DNA from: CAYJNO01 sp964371715
Lineage (GTDB): Bacteria > Bacillota_I > Bacilli_A > Erysipelotrichales > Erysipelotrichaceae
DNA length: 13,438 bases
Direction of reading: 5' to 3'
Assembly (NCBI GenBank): GCA_964371715.1
Contig: CAYJNO010000039.1
Coordinates: 1-13,438, forward strand
Below the pieces are notes generated by a model that was given only the letters and a program-made list of their open reading frames with translations, was not told where the DNA came from and did no database searches. Positions 1-7,146 of the stretch are shown here, piece by piece; within the stretch, counting starts at the first letter, position 1; every line of letters starts with the position of its first letter. A program made the position numbers and the translations under genes.

Positions 1-55
1 TCAGGAGTATTAGTTGGTAGTGGCGTACTTGTTGATTCAGGAGTATTAGTTGGTA
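1..55 (-). repeat. 36-bp tandem repeat coding a Pro/Thr-rich linker
   Basis: Bases 1-19 and 37-55 are identical, giving a period of 36 bp, or 12 residues of the surface protein (PTNTPESTSTPL followed by PTNTP). The array is cut by the window edge, so copy number is unknown. Pro/Thr repeats like this commonly form extended wall-spanning stalks between a ligand-binding region and a C-terminal anchor. Confidence 0.75.
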
Positions 56-3000
56 TTTCCTTATCTTTTAGAACTGGATATAAAACAACATTTCCTTCAA
101 CTTTAGTATCTTTTTTTGGATCATCTCCAACATCATTGAAATCCCATAATGGACTATCAAGTCCTGGTGTATCATCTGTAGTCCATCCAACAAGTTCTTT
201 ATCGGCTGGAACTGTATATTCCTTCGTAGTTGAGATAGTTGAATTTAGTAGTACATCATCATATTTATCAACATTTGTTTTATCTTCTTTATTTTCTTTG
301 AATATAACTGTGTAACTTGTTTTAATTAATGCTAAATCAACATTACCATTATCAATTTCCACTTGTTTTAGATTTTCTTCTCCTACAACAATTGACATTC
401 CTTCTGTAATATTAGCGTTAAAATTTATGCCATTTGTTCCATTGAAGTTATTATTTAATGCAAGTGATGTTGCTGGGAGTACTTCACTAACTGTATAAGC
501 ACTCTCTTTAGGAGTGTACACTAAATTATATACATCTATTTTTGGTTGAATTAATAGTGAGTATTTACCCGTTACACTATTATAATCTAAGATATTTAAA
601 TCATTAGGAATTTCTCTTAACCCTTCAAATGAATCAATCAATAAAGAATCTAAGTATTTATCATCACCATCATAAATTCCATTTTGAGTATCTGTACTTT
701 TCTCTGAGTAAGCTATTCCACTTAATTCATACCAGTCAAAGATATATGAAACAATATGTTCCACATTATTCGTTAGAGTTGAACTAACAATAACATCTTC
801 TTGTGAGTTATCACGCTTTGAATATACATCACTCTCAAATGCTTTTAATTGTATATCCAATGCACTGAAACTCGATACCTCAAGTCTTGGAATTATAATC
901 TGTGCTGTTTTGACATTTGTAAAAAACTCATTTGGTTCTATTGTACTAGTTGGGTTTTCAATACCATAATATGTAATATTATCTCTGCTTCCCACAATAC
1001 TTCTTTGTTCAGGGGAAAGTAAATCATATATATCACCTTCAAGTCCAATTTTCATTGTTGAAGAATCTATTGGTAATTCTATATTCACTACTACATCATT
1101 TAGTACTTCTTCATTATTATTTCCCAATAATATTCTTAACTCTAAATCATCTGATTCATGAGCATAGTAACGTATAATATTTTTACTACCTTCCTCTGTT
1201 CCATATTCTAAATATCCATCTGTTGATATTTGTGAATTAACAGTCATAACTTTTGCATATGATGTAAGTGGTGAAATCGTTAAACTTTGTGGTTTTGAAC
1301 CTTCTGAATCATATATATCTACTAAACCTGTAGTTGCAGAAGTTATATCATAATATTCATTGTTTTCATTAGTAACTCCAAAGCTATCTGTAGTTCCACT
1401 TAAAGTAATTTGATAATCTATGAAATTATTTTGAAAAAATTCAACTTCAAGCAATGCACTTGTATCTAAATATGCATTTGTAAAAATAGATGTATTTCCC
1501 TCAGGTAATTTACCAGTAACTAAAATAGTATCTTTAGGAATAATAACATTACCTACTCCATCTTCATTTGATATATCATATCTTAGCCATGTTGTTCCAT
1601 CTTTATCTAAAACCCTAGTTATATTTTCATCTTCGCTTCCTATATATTCAAAATAAGAAGGATTCAATTGAAGATAAATTGCAGATCCAAGAGGAAAATC
1701 ACTATTAATATTTTTTATTGTATCTAACTCTGAAGTTATTGTAGTTGTTTCAGTATCTTGAATATGATAATTTAATACAATATCTTCATCTAATAACATA
1801 TGCATTTGACCATGTTTTGGTCCTGAGTTTTGTTCATATCCATTAATAGAATTTAGATTCGCTTTAGGGACAACATAAGCAAATGTTTCTTCAGCTGTAG
1901 CTTCTTTAGTAAAATCAAAGTTCCCTGCTGTCATTTTTATTGTAAGATTATCTGTCAAATTAGTTGTTGAAATTGGTAGATCTCCATTTGACACAGTTGC
2001 AAAATCAGCATAACCAAAATCAATAAAATTAACTGGGTTTTTTTGTTCTGATGATTTTGGCAACATCATTTCATCAATTTCTATACGTAGAGAAGTTAGA
2101 TATTCCGAATCATTTTTTAGTTCAAAATCAGTGTAAACTGATATATCTATAGGTTTTCTTATCTCTTCATTACTTAGATTTGTCGTATAGTAAATTACAA
2201 CGTTATTTTTTACTTCAGAATTAGTAAAAGTATTTTCTGGTATAAATTCCCATGTATTAGATGTTCCATTAATACGTAGTCTTCTAATTAATTGTAAGTG
2301 GTTATCTTGACCTGTTTCAAGAGTAATTACAACATCTTTAAACACTCTAGAATCAGCATTAAACATTGGTTTTCCATTCTCTAATTGTTGTGTAATGTAA
2401 GCTGTAAATATCGAACTTACTTTATTTGTACTAGCTAAGTTGAAATTTCCTGTGTGAGTGTTTGTCAAAGTTAGTGTTAAGTTATCTTGATCTGGATCAC
2501 CAGGTTGTTCAAAATACCACACAATATTCAAATCATCAATATTCTTATCTGAATCAGTATTCCCAAGTTTTGTAGATGTACCATCTTTATCATTAAGTGT
2601 CGATAGATATATAGGCATCGTAGTTTCATAACGTCCATTAATATTTGGCTCAACATTAGGTTTTTTAAGCACACAATCTGTGAAGTTAAACTCAACTTCA
2701 AAATCTTGTGTTACGTTACCACCAGCACCATCAAACTGTCCATTTGTTAATCCTGTTGGTGATATATATAATTCTATTTTATCAACTTCATGTAAGTTTT
2801 TCATACCTTCTGGTAATTGTAAGACACCATTTACCCAATTAGCATCTAATTTTCCAGAAACAACATCACCAATGTAATATCGATAATATTGAAATACATT
2901 TTTTTCATTTTCATCTACATTTTCAATCTTTAGTTGTCCAACTTTAAAAGTTTCTGGAATTTCTATTGTAAGTGTATGATTAGCATATGTTTTACTAAAT

Positions 3001-4904
3001 GGATCATCAGGTTCAGCTCTAGAATCAAGAAATTCATTACTCAATTCAACACTAAGTGTAGTAGTATCATCATCAACTAAACTTCCATCTCCACCAGCAT
3101 TAGATTCTAATTTATCCACTAAATCATAATCAGGTATATTAATAACGATATCAGGAATAATGCTAGTTCTACTAATTTCGCCTTCTTTTCCAACCCCAAA
3201 AGCTATTCCATAAATATCATCAGAAGCATCGATAGGAGTATCATTATCATCAACAGTTAATTGTCTATAAGAAATTGTAGAAACAGCACTACTTGGTACA
3301 GTGATATATTCTACTCCACTTTCTTTTAATGTTTCAAGATTAGTGTTACTTGGAATAATTGCATTTAAATACCTAATATCAACTGATAAGCTACCTGCAT
3401 TAGCTGTTGGTAATGAACCTGCAAAGTAATGATGTTCATTGCTTTGAAAACCTTTTGAGAAAGGTGATGCCATCAAACTATTTTTGTAGTCAAAGGTATC
3501 ACTAATTGCATTTGAATCTCCATTTACAATTATAATTTCATCTTTAATATCATCTTTTTTCATAAATGTATTTAATGTATTATAAGTAGTATATGATAAC
3601 CCATCTATTGGTAGTTGTTTACCTAAATTACTTTTAATTGTTGTCGTGATTTTACCTTGTTGATTACTAGAATTTGCAAATGTTTCTCCATCACCAAAAT
3701 AAATACTTCCATTAGCTCCTAACCAAAGAGAATAGATTCCATTATCAGGATCTGTTGATTCTGCAATACGATCAAAGTGTATTTCTTCAAAACCATATAC
3801 ACCCGTAATTTTAGTATCTCCAATAATAGAATAGCTAGTCCATGGAGTAAGAGTAACTCCATCAGCACCAATATCATACAAATTTGGTACATGTCTTTGT
3901 CGTATATCCTCTAATTCAGGAGTTTTACTATCATCAAGTGTTACTCCAAATTTTGCATCTAAATCATTAAGTATTGTATTTCCAATTGCAGCAGCAAAAG
4001 TATGGTTACCTTCACTTTGTCCATAAGTTGTAGATGCATTGTTATCATTTAACGAAATACCAATATTAAATCCAGCACTTGCAGTTGTTTTTCCATCCTC
4101 TATGCCACTCACTAATGATGCTACCGGTACTGTATAAGTTAATTCTGTATTATTATCCGAGAAAGTTGCATTTGTAGATTCGATACCAATTATCGTTGGA
4201 GCACCTGATATCATATATGGAAAACCATCAATATTATTTGGATTAATATCAATTGTGAAAACGCGATTTGCAGTCTCTGTTGATTCCACAATGAAGTCTA
4301 CTTGATAGGAGAAAGTTGTAGCATTTGTATAGTCCCATAATGTACTTGGATCACCTGCTACATATTCCTTGAAAGTAGTACTTGATAACCTTGTTTTTGT
4401 TATATCAGTAGTTTCACTACCATCTGTTATCGTCATTAAACCATAATTATTTTCATTATTATTTAAATTTTCATTAACTGAAGATGAAGTTACATTACTT
4501 ACTATTAAAATAAAACTTGGTAATTCTACACCATCAGCTAAATTATTAATTGTTGTATCTAATACTGGTAAATATGTATACTCTCCTGGTACATTTACAT
4601 CTACATATTTATTAGACTCCCATGTAACAGTTTTACTTTCAACTGTACCATCAGATAATGTAATATTTATTTTTGGTAGATTAATTAATTCATTACTTCC
4701 CATCGAGATTGTCTGAGATTCTTCTCCTTGATTTATTGTCACACCTGTTATTGATACAGCATTTGCTAAATCATCTTCTGTTGTTTGAGTAACTATATTT
4801 AAGTCACTGTTTTCTGCCTTAACCAAGGTTAATGGTTGGAAAGTCATATTCATAATCATGAACATCGATATTAGTACTGCTGATAATTTTTTTATTAATT
4901 TCAT
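1..4904 (-). CDS. Giant secreted surface protein (adhesin-like), N-terminal 1634 residues, C-terminus beyond window
   Basis: One frame stays open from the ATG at 4904 to the window edge; I translated it codon by codon and saw no stop. The start has a Shine-Dalgarno AAGGGA (4912-4917) 7 bases upstream. Residues 1-30 are a signal peptide: MKLIKK, a hydrophobic core, then a V-K-A cleavage site before ENSD. Residues 76-115 resemble a bacterial Ig-like domain of the Big_4 type (SDGT, VTW, then VPGEYTY). Residues 120-1390 are rich in Thr, Asn, Asp, Ser and Ile with short beta-strand-like segments; I recognise no family there. Residues 1394-1460 resemble an SdrD/Cna-B domain (LSGIAY, NGIYDGDD, GKYSLLIQP). 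Residues 1530-1613 fit an InlB/Flg_new repeat (YTVIF, ELVGWTTDD, WDFND, VVLYPVL). Residues 1614-1634 are a Pro/Thr linker. A sortase signal or other anchor would be expected beyond position 1 but is not visible. Exported adhesin or wall protein is an inference; no ligand can be named. Confidence 0.9.
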   Translation of the reverse strand, partial: MKLIKKLSAVLISMFMIMNMTFQPLTLVKAENSDLNIVTQTTEDDLANAVSITGVTINQGEESQTISMGSNELINLPKINITLSDGTVESKTVTWESNKYVDVNVPGEYTYLPVLDTTINNLADGVELPSFILIVSNVTSSSVNENLNNNENNYGLMTITDGSETTDITKTRLSSTTFKEYVAGDPSTLWDYTNATTFSYQVDFIVESTETANRVFTIDINPNNIDGFPYMISGAPTIIGIESTNATFSDNNTELTYTVPVASLVSGIEDGKTTASAGFNIGISLNDNNASTTYGQSEGNHTFAAAIGNTILNDLDAKFGVTLDDSKTPELEDIRQRHVPNLYDIGADGVTLTPWTSYSIIGDTKITGVYGFEEIHFDRIAESTDPDNGIYSLWLGANGSIYFGDGETFANSSNQQGKITTTIKSNLGKQLPIDGLSYTTYNTLNTFMKKDDIKDEIIIVNGDSNAISDTFDYKNSLMASPFSKGFQSNEHHYFAGSLPTANAGSLSVDIRYLNAIIPSNTNLETLKESGVEYITVPSSAVSTISYRQLTVDDNDTPIDASDDIYGIAFGVGKEGEISRTSIIPDIVINIPDYDLVDKLESNAGGDGSLVDDDTTTLSVELSNEFLDSRAEPDDPFSKTYANHTLTIEIPETFKVGQLKIENVDENEKNVFQYYRYYIGDVVSGKLDANWVNGVLQLPEGMKNLHEVDKIELYISPTGLTNGQFDGAGGNVTQDFEVEFNFTDCVLKKPNVEPNINGRYETTMPIYLSTLNDKDGTSTKLGNTDSDKNIDDLNIVWYFEQPGDPDQDNLTLTLTNTHTGNFNLASTNKVSSIFTAYITQQLENGKPMFNADSRVFKDVVITLETGQDNHLQLIRRLRINGTSNTWEFIPENTFTNSEVKNNVVIYYTTNLSNEEIRKPIDISVYTDFELKNDSEYLTSLRIEIDEMMLPKSSEQKNPVNFIDFGYADFATVSNGDLPISTTNLTDNLTIKMTAGNFDFTKEATAEETFAYVVPKANLNSINGYEQNSGPKHGQMHMLLDEDIVLNYHIQDTETTTITSELDTIKNINSDFPLGSAIYLQLNPSYFEYIGSEDENITRVLDKDGTTWLRYDISNEDGVGNVIIPKDTILVTGKLPEGNTSIFTNAYLDTSALLEVEFFQNNFIDYQITLSGTTDSFGVTNENNEYYDITSATTGLVDIYDSEGSKPQSLTISPLTSYAKVMTVNSQISTDGYLEYGTEEGSKNIIRYYAHESDDLELRILLGNNNEEVLNDVVVNIELPIDSSTMKIGLEGDIYDLLSPEQRSIVGSRDNITYYGIENPTSTIEPNEFFTNVKTAQIIIPRLEVSSFSALDIQLKAFESDVYSKRDNSQEDVIVSSTLTNNVEHIVSYIFDWYELSGIAYSEKSTDTQNGIYDGDDKYLDSLLIDSFEGLREIPNDLNILDYNSVTGKYSLLIQPKIDVYNLVYTPKESAYTVSEVLPATSLALNNNFNGTNGINFNANITEGMSIVVGEENLKQVEIDNGNVDLALIKTSYTVIFKENKEDKTNVDKYDDVLLNSTISTTKEYTVPADKELVGWTTDDTPGLDSPLWDFNDVGDDPKKDTKVEGNVVLYPVLKDKEIPTNTPESTSTPLPTNTP

Positions 4905-5314
4905 TTTATAATCCCTTCAATATTTAATAATTTGCACATCTGTAACCATTTTATTACACAAGTGATACAAAATCAATGTTTATTTCTTTTTTTTTCATCT
5001 AAAATAGATATAATGTTTACAAAAAACTATAATTTATTCTATTTCGATTAAATTATACATTTATATTAAAAATATATTATTGTATTTTTTTGTTCTTTTA
5101 AGAGAATTTGCACTAAAATAATAAAAACCATACTATACTCTAAGATATGAGTATAATATGGTTCATCAATATTTATAACTAATTTATTTTTCTAGTTATC
5201 CTTTTTAAACCTTTACGAAAACACTGTAATTGTAACTTTATTTTTTAAATCATGTGAAATACAATGAATTTCGTTAACTTCACAAATAAAATAATTTATT
5301 TTAATGCAATATAT
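4905..5314. other. AT-rich intergenic region upstream of the giant surface protein
   Basis: No gene is supported here. It holds the Shine-Dalgarno of the surface protein (4912-4917, minus strand), the minus-strand terminator listed separately, and long A/T runs. The surface-protein promoter must lie between about 4920 and 5110 on the minus strand. I see several TA-rich -10-like hexamers but no convincing -35/-10 pair, so I do not assign one. Two weak hairpins (around 5175-5200, and 5252-5283 with TGTGAA/TTCACA arms) lack T-tracts and are not called. Confidence 0.6.
5112..5163 (-). terminator. Rho-independent terminator of the membrane protein/CDF/tRNA-Leu unit
   Basis: On the minus strand, arm AACCATATTATACTC (5163-5149), an 8-base loop and arm GAGTATAGTATGGTT (5140-5126) form a 15-bp stem with one U-G wobble, followed by a T-rich tract (TTTATTATTTT). 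On the plus strand the wobble becomes a C-A mismatch and no T-run follows, so it reads as a minus-strand terminator. It lies about 150 bases after the tRNA 3' end and insulates the surface-protein gene downstream. Confidence 0.8.
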
Positions 5315-5398
5315 TGGTGCATCAAACAGGACTTGAACCTGCACGAGTTACCTCATACGCCCCTCAAGCGTACGTGTCTACCATTCCACCACTGATGC
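5315..5398 (-). tRNA. tRNA-Leu (anticodon GAG)
   Basis: This 84-base tRNA folds fully on the minus strand. The acceptor arm GCATCAG pairs with TTGATGC (one G-U), with discriminator A and an encoded CCA at 5317-5315. The anticodon stem TACGC/GCGTA (5372-5368 and 5360-5356) closes the loop TTGAGGG, whose middle bases 5365-5363 read GAG, decoding CUC/CUU leucine codons. The long variable arm (GAG...CTC) is the class II feature expected of tRNA-Leu. The T-arm is GCAGG-TTCAAGT-CCTGT. Its 5' end is only 7 bases past the CDF transporter stop, with no terminator or room for a promoter between them, so it is probably cut from the same transcript by RNase P. Confidence 0.96.
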
Positions 5399-5405
5399 AA
5401 TTTAA

Positions 5406-6560
5406 CTATTTATAGTCAAATGTTATTATAGCATAGTACACCTTATCTTGTTTATGTAAGTAGTTATCGATTTCTTCTTTTATCTCAATAACATTCTTTT
5501 TACATTCAAAAGGCACTTCTAAGTCAAAGACAATATTAGTGTTATTTATCCCTTTCACAACTCTAAAATCATGGTATGTTAAATCTAAATCCATTTCATT
5601 GATAATTGTGTTAATTAGTTCTTTGCATTGGATTATAACTTCATTATCTTCTTCTATTGGATCGATATGTAAAGTAATATCCATTTTAAAATCTCTTTTG
5701 ATACATCTTTCAATTTCGTCAATTAACTCATGTATTTCTAATAATTGCTCATTTGAACTTACTTCAACATGAACACTACCCATAATATTATTGACACCAT
5801 ATGAATGTAAGATAATATCATGAACTCCTTTTATTCTATCATAATTCATTAAATAATCTGTTAACTTAGTCTTTTCTTCATCACTAATATTTTTACCAAG
5901 TAATTCATCCATTGTTTCTTGGATAATGCTATACCCTGCATTTATAACAAATAATGAGACAATAATACCACCAATACTATCTACAGGAAAATCGGTAAAT
6001 GTACTACTGATTAAAGCTATCAAAGCAATACTTGTGGCTAAAATATCATTAAATGCATCTTTCGCTATACTTTTCATAATCGATGAATCACAAAGCTTTC
6101 CTAATCTTGAGTTAAAAAGTGATAAAAATGCTTTAACTAAAATAGATATTATTAAGATAAAAGCACTAAGATATGAAAAAATGATAATATCAGGATTAAA
6201 GAATTTATCAAATGAAGTTTTACCTAAAGTAAATCCTACAAAGATTATGATTAAACCAATTACAAATGATGCAAGATATTCAGCACGACCATGACCAAAT
6301 GGATGATCTTTATCGGCAGGCTTTGAACTAATATGATAACCAACTATTGCTAAGACGCTAGTTGCACTATCAGCTAAATTGTTAAAGGCGTCAGAGATTA
6401 TAGCTACTGAATTTGTCATTAACCCAATTATTAATTTCATAATAAATAATAATATATTAGCCCCTATACCTAAAAAGCTAGTAAATTTACCAGCTTTATT
6501 ACGTATTGAAACATTAGTAAAATCTGTTGTTTTAAAGATAATTTTAAATAAAGAATTCAT
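5406..6560 (-). CDS. Cation diffusion facilitator (CDF) transporter, manganese-type metal site
   Basis: 384 residues, an inner-membrane metal/proton antiporter. The N-terminal half (about 27-215) has six hydrophobic segments. The motif SDAFNNLAD in TM2, HPFGHGRAEYLA after it (86-97) and KDAFNDILATS in TM5 are diagnostic of the family. Aligned to YiiP, the metal-site residues are N60 and D64 in TM2 and D168 and D172 in TM5. This N-D-D-D set is known from Mn2+ exporters such as streptococcal MntE, whereas Zn2+ members usually have D-D-H-D. Residues 220-305 form the cytoplasmic dimerisation domain, and a further 75 residues follow, giving a length near that of MntE and longer than the roughly 300-residue zinc members. 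The Shine-Dalgarno AAGGAGAA lies just upstream. The start overlaps the end of the preceding membrane-protein gene by 17 bases, so the two are likely translated from one message; tRNA-Leu follows. Manganese efflux is inferred from the site residues. Confidence 0.93.
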   Translation of the reverse strand: MNSLFKIIFKTTDFTNVSIRNKAGKFTSFLGIGANILLFIMKLIIGLMTNSVAIISDAFNNLADSATSVLAIVGYHISSKPADKDHPFGHGRAEYLASFVIGLIIIFVGFTLGKTSFDKFFNPDIIIFSYLSAFILIISILVKAFLSLFNSRLGKLCDSSIMKSIAKDAFNDILATSIALIALISSTFTDFPVDSIGGIIVSLFVINAGYSIIQETMDELLGKNISDEEKTKLTDYLMNYDRIKGVHDIILHSYGVNNIMGSVHVEVSSNEQLLEIHELIDEIERCIKRDFKMDITLHIDPIEEDNEVIIQCKELINTIINEMDLDLTYHDFRVVKGINNTNIVFDLEVPFECKKNVIEIKEEIDNYLHKQDKVYYAIITFDYK

Positions 6561-7062
6561 AGTTCTCCTTAGGTAGATATTTTTCTAGATATAAACGATA
6601 ATAAATCGTTGATTTTCCAATGACACTGATTGTTAGTAGTGTATAGATAATAGAAATCAAATAAATTATATCATCATTACTAACAAATGGTACACCAATG
6701 ATAAATAATAATGCTACTAAAATAAATAAATTAAATGTATTTGATAATCCTCTTAATTTAAATTTTTTTAGTTGTAATAAATATTCATACCAAATAGCTG
6801 AATTAAAACTATTAATAATTATATTTATCATTAATATTGAACTATTATCAACAAAATTTTTAAATATTAACATATGAATAATAGTAATGCCTAATGCAAT
6901 AAACATTGTAATAACATTGATTGTTTTATGCATCTTATAAATTAATGCAATTAAAGTAATGCTTGAAAATACAATACCAACCCCAGGATAACCATGAATA
7001 ATATTGTCAAAACTTAAAATCATTAAACTAACTCCTACTAATAAATATGTATTATTTTTCAT
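6544..7062 (-). CDS. Unrecognised multi-pass membrane protein, first gene of the CDF unit
   Basis: 172 residues starting MKNNTYLLVGV. The start at 7062 is preferred to an in-frame ATG at 7104 because GGAGG (7076-7072) sits 8-9 bases ahead of it and the longer form would run into the promoter region shared with the divergent WYL gene. The protein is almost entirely hydrophobic, with about five to six membrane segments (roughly 5-22, 25-43, 48-66, 73-92, 108-126, 131-150), short charged loops such as KKFKLR and a polar tail (YLPKENYEFFI). I recognise no family and see no catalytic motif. Its 3' end overlaps the CDF gene by 17 bases, and a divergent WYL regulator faces it, so a role linked to the transporter or the stress that induces it is possible but unproven. 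Confidence 0.8.
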   Translation of the reverse strand: MKNNTYLLVGVSLMILSFDNIIHGYPGVGIVFSSITLIALIYKMHKTINVITMFIALGITIIHMLIFKNFVDNSSILMINIIINSFNSAIWYEYLLQLKKFKLRGLSNTFNLFILVALLFIIGVPFVSNDDIIYLISIIYTLLTISVIGKSTIYYRLYLEKYLPKENYEFFI

Positions 7063-7086
7063 ATATAATTCCTCCAACTTGTTTAA

Positions 7087-7092
7087 ATTATA
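7087..7092 (-). promoter_or_regulatory. Candidate -10 box for the membrane protein/CDF/tRNA unit
   Basis: A perfect TATAAT on the minus strand places the likely start of transcription near 7080, giving a leader of about 18 bases that still contains the GGAGG ribosome site. No good -35 is visible; the region where it would lie overlaps the left arm of the 7111-7132 inverted repeat. Confidence 0.5.
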
Positions 7093-7110
7093 TATTAATA
7101 TCAACTATTC

Positions 7111-7132
7111 ATGTTTGCTTTTTCGCAAATAT
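7111..7132. promoter_or_regulatory. Inverted repeat in the divergent promoter region, candidate WYL operator
   Basis: ATGTTTGC (7111-7118), a 6-base spacer and GCAAATAT (7125-7132) form an inverted repeat matching at 7 of 8 positions, with a perfect TTTGC/GCAAA core. It abuts the extended -10 of the WYL gene and covers the -35 region of both divergent promoters. The symmetry and position fit an operator for the adjacent HTH-WYL protein, controlling itself and the membrane protein/CDF operon. No binding data exist here. Confidence 0.5.
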
Positions 7133-7140
7133 GATATAAT
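7132..7140 (+). promoter_or_regulatory. Extended -10 promoter of the WYL regulator
   Basis: TG-A-TATAAT is a consensus extended -10 element. Its last base is 6 bases before the ATG at 7147, so transcription is expected to start at or within a base or two of the A of the start codon. There is no clear -35, as is usual for extended -10 promoters. Confidence 0.65.
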
Positions 7141-7146
7141 AGCATT

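Noticed and set aside
2680..2877. 65-codon open frame on the plus strand
   Set aside because: It lies opposite the giant surface-protein frame, has no ribosome site, and its sequence is the antisense of a continuous coding region.
5175..5300. Weak hairpins ATAACTA/TAGTTAT, AAATAAA/TTTATTT and TGTGAA/TTCACA between tRNA and terminator
   Set aside because: Arms of 6-7 mostly A-T pairs, with no T-tract in the right place; expected by chance in such AT-rich DNA.
5264..5391. Plus-strand open frame running antisense through the tRNA
   Set aside because: A fortuitous frame across a structured RNA gene, with no ribosome site and no recognisable protein.
5539..6576. Three plus-strand open frames of 65-122 codons opposite the CDF gene
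   Set aside because: The minus-strand frame carries all CDF motifs; the plus-strand frames lack ribosome sites and are shadows of AT-rich antisense.
7063..7104. Upstream in-frame ATG at 7104 for the small membrane protein
   Set aside because: It would place the start upstream of the -10 box and add a charged leader before the first membrane segment; the ATG at 7062 has a GGAGG site at proper spacing.
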